64,000 nt of DNA from Temnothorax longispinosus (Eukaryota; Arthropoda; Insecta; Hymenoptera; Formicidae), in contig NC_092366.1 of assembly GCF_030848805.1 (NCBI RefSeq), positions 4,731,724 through 4,795,723 of the forward strand. The letters are read 5' to 3'. The translations under genes and the position numbers were made by a program. How positions within the stretch are numbered: position 1 is the stretch's first letter; the number at the start of each line of letters is the position of its first letter. Of the stretch, positions 13,926 through 25,172 are shown piece by piece. A model generated the notes under the pieces. That model was not told the DNA's origin, ran no database searches, and was given only the letters and a program-made list of their open reading frames with translations.

Positions 13926-16751
13926 ACTTCTTGCGTTCGTTGCAATAACGATACACGATGATAGTTTTAGCAGAAAGTTAAGTCTTTTACGCCGTTCACA
14001 CGTTCAGAGATAGAGCGTATCTCCAGAAATTCGGAAGACGAAGTGCCCAGCTTTCTATTCTGGAGGATTAAGAACCGCTCCCAAGCCCGATGATGACGAG
14101 TGAGCTTCTTCATTGTCGCGCGATCGCAATTACAGCCAAGCAGTACGCGACAGCGATGTCGCGAAGAAATCGAGCTCCGGCCTTTGAAAATCCGTGCCTG
14201 GACGGCAACGTTCTCCCTTCCATGCACCGTTTCGCTGGCGGCTCGGCAGCGAACGAACCGAGTGTTCACCGACCAGTCGGAGTCAGTCCGTGGCCTAAGT
14301 CCGTTGGTATTCCGCGGCACCTCGTCAAGTCTTTCTTTTTCTTTCTCTCTCTTCCTCTTTCTCTCTCTCTCTCTCTTTCTCTCTCTCCCTCGAATATCTT
14401 CTTCGCGGCGCCGAGGAGCACCGTTGTCGCGGCGCGAGTGTCTTCAAGTTCTCCGAAATTTCCTCTCCTTCCGCATGTGCGTGCGTGTGTGTATTACCTG
14501 GCCGAGATGCAACGCGCTCGCGTGATCGAGCTCGCAACGCCTCGGTAAAGCTGGTCGAGGACCGTCGAGGCTCACCGAATCCCCGAGGGGTCCGAGAGAG
14601 GACCGCGGGAACGCGCGGAATGCCGCGCGTAGCGCGCGGCCAGGTGAAATTCGGCCGCGCCGTTGCGGAGTGCGTCATCGGGAGCGACGTAAAATTCCGC
14701 GCGCGTTCGTACAGATGCGCCAGGATCGTCCTGAGATAGCGCGGAGGCCAGCCAGGAGGAATTCGCGAAGGTAAAGACCCGACTTCGCGACAGCTAACGT
14801 CCGCTCCGAATGAACGGCAAGAGAACTCCAAGATGAGTGGTTCGGGTGGACTTGGAGTCGATCCAAGAGGTTCACCTACTCTCGAGCCGTCCCGAATTCG
14901 TATCTTTCAAGCGTGAACTCATATGTGAGCTTGCTATAAATTTGCCACGACTTGGTTTAGAAGCGCGCGATTTGCTCTTCGAGAGAGATTTAAGAAAAAC
15001 TAAGAGATGAGATCGTTGATCAAGTTCGCCAGAGTTACTTAGAGACGAGGAATCCGAGTTCGTAGGACATCGTGATTACCTCGTCGACGCCGTTGACGGG
15101 AAGTCACTCGACGCCCGACACCTGGCCGTCTTTGTACGTTCCGCACGCACGCACGCACGCAGGCACGCATGCATGTAGCACGTCGGCTCCGAGCGGGAGG
15201 GAACGCATATGGTGCCGGGTTGTTTCGCGAGCAAAACAATGCGAGCGCGTCCCGTCGTCCGCAGCTGTTGCAGCGGCGCAACAAATGCAGTCGGCGGTAC
15301 GTAACGTGTGTTCGGAGAAAGTGCGTTCTCCATTCATCGGCCAGCGGAACACCGGCGCGACATACACCGAGGAGCGTGACGTCATCCGGCGAACCGCTCT
15401 CGTCGCGGTCATCGGGGAGATGCGTCGTCGCGATATCTCGCGATATCAGGACTCCGTTTACCGGTTCCTCACCGGTTCCATCGCGCTCGCGCGACGTATT
15501 ATCGGCTTGGCTCCGGTTCGCGCGGCGCGGCGACTCCGATCGGCGGCCGAGATCGAGGCGGCCGATCTCGCCTCGATCGCAGCGAACACAAAGGCGGATA
15601 ACTGTACCGATCCCCCGATCTGTCTCGAGCCGGCTCGCTTGACCTCCAATCGCGCACCTCCAACCGAAAAACCGTTGGCCGGCGAGCGGAGAAAGTCGCG
15701 CACAGCACACTTTTCGGCGTGCTGCTCCGCGCGTGCTCCGAGCGGCATGGAGCGAGTTCCACGCGAGTTCGTGAACTCGCGTGGACTCGCATTTATTATG
15801 GAGCGGAGGACGAGCCAGAAGCTATCTACCTCTCGCTGCGCGGCATTGAAAGACGAAAACATGAGTCGCTCGTATTGTGTCACACTTGTCTTCCTGCCGG
15901 AGAGACGTGCCGCGGCACATCCTCCGCGGCGCTTCCTGCCTGGCGTCTTCAAGGCGCTCTCGTGACTTTTCAGCGTGACTTTTCACGGTCATTGTTACGG
16001 CCGACGGACCGTTTCCGTATCGTCGTGGGAGATTATTGACCGACGTCAACGACGATTCTCTAGAGACGCGAGCAATTTTATAAATAGGTCCTGAGATTGA
16101 ACTCCCATCTGAGAAAAAATTGAATTCACTTAAATTCATAGCGTCAAATTATATACTCAATTCATTTTTAATTATTCCTATAGGTCGCCACTGTTCTTAT
16201 TCAATATATGTAGTAATTTAACTAATCCAATAAAGTCAAAATAATATTGTTTTGCATTAAAATAATAAATTTCGACGCACATAGTAGTTAAAACATGTAA
16301 ATAACAAAATGTTATCTAGCTCAAGGTATTGGTTTAAATTTCATCTTTTAATGTTTAACAGTGAAGAGTTTATGATTTGTAAAGTGAACATAAAGCAAAG
16401 TAACTCAAGAACCTCTTCAGAGAGTTTACATGAAGCTACGTTGCGTTAAATACGAGAAAGAAGGTTGACGTATTTCATTTCAAATATTAAATTTCTCGAT
16501 TCAATATCCGACAAACAAATCTTATGACAAAATAACAGTTCGATGAAGATATTAAAATGTTAACAAAAACTTCGGCTTCATTTCCTGTACATTTGGAAAT
16601 TTATATTATTTTAATATACGAGTATGTTGCAAAGTAACTTGTTCGATATTTACACCCTTCAGTTCAAGAGAATCTCGTTTAGGGCGCCGTTTTACTTTTA
16701 CCTCGTTCGCGCATTAAAAAAAAATCGTCTTGGCCAGATTCTTCTAATTCG

Positions 16752-16785
<34 letters not shown>

Positions 16786-18992
16786 CCCCTCCCTCCCTCC
16801 CTCCCTCAAAACCAGGGGCGTATAATTTATGGCCAGCGCCAACGGCCTGAGAAACCTCCGTCCCGATGACTCGGTAACCTTGTAATCGGCCGGTCCGCCG
16901 CGCGCGAGGTTCTTAAAGGAATTTCACGGAAGGATCGTCCACGCGGTCCCTCCCGTTAGCGAGTTCTCCTCCGGCGAGCGCACGTATTTCAGGTTCGCGT
17001 GATTATTTTGCCTCTCTGCGACGCATGGAGAATGAGAGGACTCGTACAGGAAAGATTCGATTCCAAAAGTTCTCAGAGCTATCAAAATATACGCGTCGAA
17101 ATTTAATATCTTCGGAAGAGAAGGCTTCATTCCGATGAGATGCGAATCACATAAAAAGAAAAGAAATTGTTATGAAAGAACGGATCGCTGAAACGCAGAA
17201 AGTGGCGGTGGAAGGAAGCTCGGGACCAACGACAACCGATTTTTTTAGACAGATCGTATCGGGAGGACCCCACACGACGCGATTTAGCTCGCGTCTAAAA
17301 AAAAACCGCTCTCGCTCGCTCGTTAATTGGCGGAGACACGGTCTCGTTCTTCGGGGCGCGATTAGCATCTCGCGTTTTAATTAGCTGCGGCCGCGGCTTA
17401 TCGGCCGCGAGGAGACGCTGAACATCGGCGAGTTATTTGCCGAGGGGACTCTTCGTTACGTTCCAGTCGATGTATGTATCGTATTCGTAACGCCCGTAAA
17501 AGCGGGAAAGGCGGGCGCGAGATATAGTGCTGCATATCCAGCCGCGAATAAACCACGCGTAATCGCCGGCTTGCACTTTAGCCTGCATCGCCCCGTTAGA
17601 TCGCTCGCCCGCTCGAGAAACGGCGTTAAATTGACTAGCGGAAAGTGCCGCTTCGCGGTTTCCTTTTCTGGCGAGGCGAGCTCGCCGCATGCGGAAACGG
17701 AAATCTGGGCTCGTAAATCCCCGGAGAGATTCTCTCTCCCGCGAGTTGAAACCGCCGAAGAATGACAGCGAAAATAAAACTCGAATGATTTAGCAAATTT
17801 ACAAGCTGTCGATAACGTCTTTTAATTTCTGTTTCTAATTTTCAGTCTAATTGTAAGTACACCGATCGGACATAAACTTTCGCCCGGGAGATAATATCAC
17901 GAAAATCGCAATTCTCTTCCGTGCAAAATTAACTTGCCGCTCGTAGAAATCCGGAACTGAAATCCGGAATTGCAAATATTCGTAAGATAAACTTATTTTT
18001 GCAAAAATAAGAAATTTCGATAATAAATATATACATATAAATATGTCAAATATCACGCATTTTTCTTGCACACTGTTAATTTTATAGCTAGCCACACTTA
18101 TTTTCGAGTCTTTAATTCGCCACACTCCGGTCCGTGAGACCGCTCGACTTGTGGTCGCGTTGTCATTTTCATTCTAATTAATATTTTTAAGCTTGTACTG
18201 TAGAAATTGAAGCTACGGACCCTGAATAATTAGTTTCAACTCTTCGATGAAATCATTATTCCGATCATCGCCAGACTCGCCAAAGAATCTCATTAACTGA
18301 GATAATAATGGGAGTCGTCGCACGTCATCGTGCATGACCCCAAAATGCAAATGCCCCGCTCATCCTTGGCCAGTCAATGCGTCAAGTTGGAAATTGTTTA
18401 CCTAACAATGGACCGCCGTCGCCGATCGTTCTATCGTTTCGCGGGCCGTGACTTACCGGTTCTTCGGTGGCCGGGTCAGGTCCTTCCGGTCCTGGGAGCC
18501 GGTCCCCTCCTGCATCTGGACGAGCGAACGCGGACGTCTCTTTTTCTCCGAGTCAGTTCAGCTCGGTCGCGACTTCTCTTCTTTCGCGCGCGCGCGAAGC
18601 AAGGCCGAAGACCGGCCCGGCATTGTTCCACGATTTTGCTCAGACGCTGGCGGTATTCATCCCTCGGTCTGCGCGTCGTACCTACTCGCATGCACGATGA
18701 ATATCTATCTCGTCGCGATCCGCATTGTGCAACGCGAGCCATTTATCCCGAGAGAGATCTGGAGAATTTAGAAGAAGGGGAGACTCTCCAAGAGATTCTA
18801 CAAAGGAACCTTTTATTCTGTCAATCCGATACAAATTTAATTCTTTAATATTTAATCTAGAATTCATCAGATATTTTTGTGAGGGAAATATCGATTTATA
18901 AATTGATCACAGAATGTCATTAAGATTCGACAATAATCCTTAATGTGGATATTTTTCGTGAGATTTATTTTTCTGAAATTCGTGTTTTTCAG
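13926..18992. other. No gene recognised; CpG-dense block, microsatellites, then AT-rich DNA
   Basis: Positions 14,100-16,000 are strongly CpG-rich and give long open frames on both strands (up to 297 codons) with no recognisable domain. Microsatellites: CT at about 14,340-14,390, ACGC at about 15,143-15,170, and CT passing into CCCT at about 16,750-16,806. The block may include the promoter or 5' untranslated exons of the coiled-coil gene, whose first visible coding exon opens directly after a splice acceptor at 18,992. Confidence 0.4.
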
Positions 18993-21981
18993 ATGGAAGC
19001 CGAAGTCCGGACGCTCAAGCAGGAACTGGCGCGGACCCAGGAGGCCCTGAAGACCGCCACGAAGAAATGCCGGGAGCTGGTGAGGGAGCTGGACCACCGT
19101 ACCGCCGGTCACGAGTCCGAGAAGATTCTGCGGGATCAGCAGCTCTCGAGGATACTGCGGGCGCTGCTGTTCCTGGAGGCGCGTCTTAAGCAGGAGCAGA
19201 AGTCGATCAGGCAGATGCTCTGCGAGAAGGACAACGTCATCAGGAACCAGCAACTGGAGATCGCGATGCTCAGGCGGTATACAAAGAACTATATTAAGAG
19301 CAAGCGCGATCGAACGATGTCGGCTACCGATGTCGAGGTCAACGTCGACAAGGATCTGCAGAAGGACTTCGGCAATTTACGAGTAATTTGAAAAAAATTA
19401 ACACAATAATTAGCGCATAAGTCTGTCTACGATCAGCAGCTTTTAATTTATAAAAAAGAAAAATAGGGAAAATAATAATATAAGACTATCAGAATGAATT
19501 TTACACTTTCCACGTTCTGTTTTTTTTTCCTAAGTTCAAACCTATTCGACTGGTCGCTTTCAGAGAGAAACGCTGCAGGAGAGCGGTATTGGCAAAGAAA
19601 TCGCGAGTCTGAAGTGCGAGATAATCAAGCGGTTGAACCCGGCGTCGTCCGGCATCCTGGACGAACTGGACCGCAACAGCGTGAGGAAGACGAACAGTTT
19701 CGCCGGTAGCGATATCTCGAAGACCAGTCTGACCAGCAGCGAGAACACAGACGCGTCTATCGTCACGACGACGACGGAGGGTAGTCCCTCGTTGCTCAGC
19801 ACGGAGGGCTTCTGCGAGGGCGAGAGCACGGACGTGTCGCCCGGCTCGACCCTGAACAAGTGCTCGAGCAGGTGCACGCCGACAACGGTGACCGACAGCG
19901 AAAACGAAACGACGATGATCGTGGATGACGAGGACATAACGGAGGAGGACGGTACGACGACAGTGTCGACAAAGAGGAGGACGAGGGGCCAGAAAACGTC
20001 GTCCAAGAGTCCCGACGTGACTGAGGTGGTGGTCGGTATCGCGAGAACGGAGAGCAAGGACGACGGGATGGACTGTAACTTCGCCTCGGAGGACGAGGAA
20101 CAGACAAGGATAAGTAATCAAGAGGGAGATAAAGAGGAACCGATTTACATCAATGCCTGCAACGAAGTGAACGAGAGGAATCTACAGCGGACGGAGCAGT
20201 CGAGGACAAAAGATGATTATAGCAATAATAATAATATGTACGTAATATGCAAGCGATTTTCGTTAGATGGAATTATGTTTTTTTTTCTCTCCCGTTACGT
20301 TCTTTTAGTCCCTAACGATCCTCCCGATTTCTTTTTTGCAGCGAGACAAAGCTCGAGACGCCTGAGTTGACGGTGGAGGACACCAGTGGAAATTGGTATA
20401 GCGATCCGGATGAGGATCGGCTGAACGATGACGTATTCAGGCATAGCACTTACCGGCCAAACAGCAATCATAATTCCGTGTTGGAGTGCGTAAATCAGAT
20501 CCTGCTGCAGGATATGGAAGAGGAAGAAAATTCGGTGTTATCAGTACCACGCCGGTTTAAACATCGCGGCAGAATCGTACGTTTTCAGCCAGCCAGGTTG
20601 TCCGACATCGAGTCGGTGGGTTCAGAGATGGAGAGGAAAAACTCCGAGGAATCCGTCGCGGATAATAAGGATTCATCGAGAGAGGAGGAGACCGCGGAAA
20701 ACGAGGCAAACGCGTCCGAGGACGAGTTTGGCATGAGGATTGTTCAAAAAGAGTCAGACGACGACAGTTCAAAGGACTCCAAGGCGATCCCGCTAGTCAT
20801 CATTGAGCCCAAGATCGACGTCGAGGAGACGCGAAAGATCCTGACGAAACCTCAACCGACCAATCCTCCGTTAAAGATGGAAAGAATCGAGGAAAAGACC
20901 TGCCTGCAGATGTCTACGAGAGGATTGACGATCGCCAAGAATCTGGATTACGAGGATATAGAGTCGTTGCCGGAAATAACGGCGACATTGCCGACGCCGC
21001 CCAGAACACCACCGGCGTTGCCGCCGAAGCCACAGTTTCGCAACAACACACTAATCCTGAAAAAGATACCTAGTCCATCGTTCCTGATTGATGAAAAAAG
21101 GCAACAAGACCCAGGAGGCGCGGATCCTATTAAAAAAAGCATTCTAGGACTGGTATCCTCCTCGTCGTCGAAGGCGGCGAGGAGCCTGAATCTGGAGGAA
21201 GCGAAGAGTTCGACCAGGAACTCGGCGAGAGAAACGAAAGGTCGCGAGGAGGGTGGATTCTGGAAGAATAGATTCAACCATGTGCGCTCGTCCTTCCAGG
21301 TGAGGCAAAAGGAGCCGGATCAGACGAAAGGTGCGGTCAGAGTGACGAACATCGTCCGGCATTTCGAAGAGTTCAAGATCGGTGACCCCGAGGAACAAAC
21401 GAAGGACAGAAATCGCCCAAAGGATCGCCACGTCGAACTCGAGCACGTAAGATCTTTTTTATCGAAACTAGAATATTTCGAGAAAGCTGTATAATTAAAA
21501 AAAAAATGAATTTTTTCTCTCACCGCAGGAATTCGATATCCGACAGAACTTCGAGGAGTTTAATCTGGACGAGTGCGATCTGTCGGACGATCCCGATCGA
21601 CCTGAGGGTGACGGATCCGAGAGACTTGGTCACGCGCGGCTCAACAATGCCGGCCAGACCGAGAACAGCATTGCCAAAGACAACAACAATGTTCCTGCTG
21701 TCGGCAACGGTACCAGTAGCAGCAGCAGCAGCAGCAGCAGCAACGGTGAAGTTGGAAGCAGCGGATACGATCACTTTCTGGAGGCGACCGGCCTCAGTAA
21801 CAAGTCGATCCTTACACCCTCGAGATTGCTGAGCAATCACAAGAGCATGCTGAAGCCGAAGGACGTGAAGTACAAGAGCAGGATCAAGGCCACGGCGGTG
21901 CTGGAGAGGCATGGGGTACAGGCGACTCCAGCCGGCAATATGACGACGCACGTCAGGCACTGGACTGGACCGTTCGTCTGA
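18993..21981 (+). CDS. Coiled-coil, largely disordered protein of unknown function (873 aa, 4 coding exons)
   Basis: Exons 18,993-19,382, 19,564-20,237, 20,342-21,446 and 21,529-21,981 join in frame (phases 0, 2, 0) to 874 codons including the TGA stop. All junctions have GT/AG ends. The first ATG lies directly after a pyrimidine-rich acceptor (AG at 18,991-18,992), so at least one upstream exon exists, either 5' UTR or further coding sequence. Residues 1-100 are heptad-like and charged, including LRALLFLEARLKQEQKSIRQ, and predict a coiled coil. Most of the rest is acidic, Ser/Thr-rich and probably disordered. A proline-rich stretch at about 572-585 (PTPPRTPPALPPKP) is a plausible SH3 ligand. 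A run of ten Ser lies near 786-795. The C-terminal 60 residues are basic and well composed, and end GPFV. I do not recognise the family. A scaffold or cytoskeletal adaptor is possible but is inference only. Confidence 0.85.
21714..21743 (+). repeat. In-frame AGC trinucleotide repeat (poly-Ser)
   Basis: Nine AGC codons follow one AGT in the last coding exon of the coiled-coil gene, giving ten consecutive Ser. Such repeats vary in length between individuals. This one sits in a low-complexity linker. Confidence 0.85.
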
Positions 21982-23482
21982 CGATTGGCCAGTTTTCTGC
22001 CGACTAAAAATATCTTTCGCTCCGCTGTGTCGGCCGACAACTCACCGATAAAGGCGCATTACAGAAGATTTTGATCGCTTTTATTCGCTGATTAATTGAA
22101 GATCTTTAGTCGCTGTTTTCGTGACGCAGCGAGTGACTCTCACTCTTAAAGTGCAAATGGAATTGTTGTATACAGTATTGATCGAGGGAATTCTTAACGA
22201 AGATACGAACAGAAAAACGCAACCTCGTTTCCTTAGTACGTTATGATGCTAATGTGTGAGTAATTAACATTTATATACACATATAAATTACATTATTTTT
22301 CGTATGCCTATAAAAGATACATGAGTCGCTAGATTTTGAAGTTGCACTTCCAGTGGTTAATTTATTTAATCCTTCCTCGGTGAGGTGTTTATAAAATGTT
22401 GATCTAACTATTCCTGCTGTGAAATTATTTATTAGTCTTTATATGATACATATGTAAAAAATATAACTTGTCTCAACTTTTGGTATATTTTAATTTATAA
22501 AGCGTTATTGAGAGAGAAAGAAATCTATGATCTTTCATTACCTTAGTCATTTAATGAATGATACGATATCTAGTGGTTTTCGACCGTCATCTTTTATTAA
22601 ATTATTGTTATAACATACAAGTTTCTATCTTAAATTACATTCACGTACACTTGTGTGCGATAAAACGGAAACTTATGTAAGGTACGAATTTAACGACGAA
22701 TAGAACGGAAAATTCAAATGGAAGATTAAGATTGAACGTCGTGTTCCGTTGATATCGAACAATTAGATTTTTTTCAGTATACGTGCTATATATACAGTCA
22801 TATACTTTCAAACATGATTACAGATCATAGATGAGTATATATAAACAAAAAAGATATAATAATACTTTATTGCAGGTAAAGAAAGAAAAGCAGCACTTTG
22901 AAGGAAAATTATAAAAAAAGAAACTATTGTGTCAAAAAAGAAATAAAAGGGCAGTAGAAACAATAAAATTAAGTGGCTTTGCACTCTCGTCACGCATTTG
23001 GACTGCCGCGTTAAGCACTAAATGTGCAGCGAGACTGTGATGCCACTCTCAACAGTATTATGCGTTCGTTCGCGTGTTTAGAAGCGTTGATATGCGATAT
23101 TAAGATGCGCAAAAGATCTCACATTATAATACAATTGTGTGTACATATATTTTACATATACAATCTCTACTATCTATCAAAAAATAACGCAAGTCTATAA
23201 AAATATGACAACGTTATCACCAGTATCAAAATTTAAATGTGGGGCGTGAAAGAAGAAACGCGTACATCGAATTAGTTCTTTTATCTTATTCCTTCTTGAA
23301 CATTACACAATCCCCATTTTAAGCGTCATGCAGGCTTCATTCTCTCGCGGGTTAGTATAAATCACTCGTTCAGGCACTCCATTTATACGCTTGTTGGCTA
23401 GCATTATATCGGATACGAACGACTACGACGAAAAGAAATCGCTCGGGAACTCGAATTGGAAGTTTTGGCACGCCGTCGCCTT
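21982..23482. other. Convergent 3' flanks / UTRs of the coiled-coil gene and MVB12
   Basis: The two genes end facing each other with 1.5 kb between stop codons. The stretch is AT-rich and has no credible coding exon. Candidate poly(A) signals are AATAAA near 22,943 and 22,961 on the + strand and near 22,864-22,869 on the - strand. If those are used, the two transcripts would overlap at their 3' ends. This is read from motifs only. Confidence 0.5.
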
Positions 23483-24980
23483 TCAAGTTTCTCTTTCCGC
23501 ACGAAAGTCATAAAAGAACTGCAACAGAACTTGTGTCAGTTATCTATCACAAGAAAAATTGGTCAAAAAACAATGAAAAAGAGGTATACCTCTCTATCCA
23601 AGTCCTTTTGCGTCCACACCTTGATAACAGGAAGTTTATTCTGTCGAGATGAGAAATAAGATATCGTTAGGTTGTAAAAAATTAATGTGTGTCACTCGCA
23701 CCTTGTTTTACGTAAGCTAGCTTGAAATTACTATACTTACACTAGCAGAATCTTGATGATTAGTAGTAAGACGAGGATTAAGCGCAAACGGAACTCCGTC
23801 GAGATCGGACGATCCCGGAAGTGTACCGTAAATGGGCGTGGATGTGACGGCCAATGGTGTAGACATAGGCGGTTGGGGCGCGGGCCTCGTGGGCCTGATC
23901 CTCGCGTTAGGACTCAGGACCTCGTAATCTCGATCGGGCTCGTCGTCCTTGTTAGCTGCGATTTGCGGGTAAATCCCGTTGGCCGGTGGTTTTGGTGAGA
24001 ACTTTGGTTTCGGGGGCCTTTCAGGGACTGGCCTGTGAAAGGTTCCATTTGACGGATTCGGGGAAGGGCTCTGCAGTAAGCTGGAAATATCATAAAATAC
24101 GTATATTTATAGCATAAAGTCGATACACCTTGCCCGATGCGCTGAAACTTACTCTATATTAACGTACGACTGCGAATCCGAATTCGCATTTGTGATATCG
24201 ACCGTCTTGTAGCACACACGAACACCATTTATGACACTGAAAGAAAAATAGATAAGATACAGCAGATATCGCGATATCAAAATATCGCATTCTCTTTGCA
24301 CCTCACATATTTCCGGTAGATATAGTCATTCCGTACTTATCTATATTTATATCTTGTAATTACTGTATTACTGGACCGTTTGTTATCGCGTTTACTTTCC
24401 ATTGTGCTACTATAAAAATACAGATAGAGGATTCATAAAGCCAACTAATGGTCGGTCTAATTAAAAGAGTCGAGTTAAATCGGCGTTTGCATACCCAGCG
24501 GCGGAAAATCCGACAGGAGCCAGTTTGGAGTCCTTGTGGATTATCCTGCTGCATATTATTATATCCGTGACCGCTCTCGCGCACAGGTCCTTATTCCTAA
24601 TTTTGTAGCACACCTGTTTCTTTCGCCACGCCTTCTGCCCTGCAAGAATTTCACCGCGATTCATTTAAAGTAAAGACTTGCAAACTTGTTTATCCGTAGG
24701 CATGCAGGCATTGTTAGTCGCAAACGGAGAGAAGGCTCACTCGAGTCCACGGTGTAGGAGATCATGCTGTACCCTTCTGGCGGAGTGTCTCGCTCGTTAA
24801 TCACCACGATATCCTCGACCACGCAGTCAGGCTGGCCCTCAGTCTTCGAGAAGCAGATATATCTACCCTTCTTCTTGATGAACAGTCCGCTCTCCCTCCA
24901 CAGATCAGCGTCGGTGTCCTGATCGTAGGTTCTCGATACCTTAACGAGACCGCATACCGATTACCTCCGACCACCGCGAC

Positions 24981-25015
<35 letters not shown>

Positions 25016-25172
25016 TAAGCAAGCTGAGAATATAATATTAGCGCCGTACCACTGTGAAGTTCGGTGGACACTTGTCTAAGTCTTCCACAACGCTAATGGC
25101 AGTTATTGGCCTGTCATCCGGGAGTACGGCCGACACTTGATGGACCAACATCTTGCAGGTCTTCTTTGACAT
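23483..25172 (-). CDS. MVB12: ESCRT-I subunit MVB12 (FAM125-like), 325 aa, 7 coding exons
   Basis: Exons on the - strand are 25,172-25,050, 24,939-24,741, 24,639-24,495, 24,236-24,153, 24,080-23,741, 23,640-23,590 and 23,518-23,483. They have GT/AG junctions and sum to exactly 326 codons. Residues from about 16 to 165 form the MABP domain, with hallmarks PITAISVVED, CPPNFTVVSRTYDQDTDADL, GRYICFSKTEG, VVEDIVVINE and AWRKKQVCYKI, the last conserved in vertebrate MVB12A/B. A proline-rich linker follows (RPPKPKFSPKPP). The C-terminal UMA motif starts at DGVPF (residue 278) and ends in an acidic/aromatic tail (FFYDFRAERET). In the family, MVB12 stabilises ESCRT-I on endosomes and helps sort ubiquitinated cargo into multivesicular bodies; MABP binds acidic membranes. 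The start is the first in-frame ATG of the first exon, with a possible splice acceptor about 20 bases upstream for a 5' UTR exon. Confidence 0.95.
24983..25012. repeat. (AT)n microsatellite in MVB12 intron 1
   Basis: About 14 AT dinucleotides lie between the first and second coding exons of MVB12. Confidence 0.9.

Noticed and set aside
15072..15965. 297-codon open frame on the + strand, with long frames on the - strand over the same DNA
   Set aside because: The block is CpG-dense, so stop codons are scarce in every frame. The product has no domain, is Arg/Ala/Ser-rich like its shadow frames and shows no splice context.
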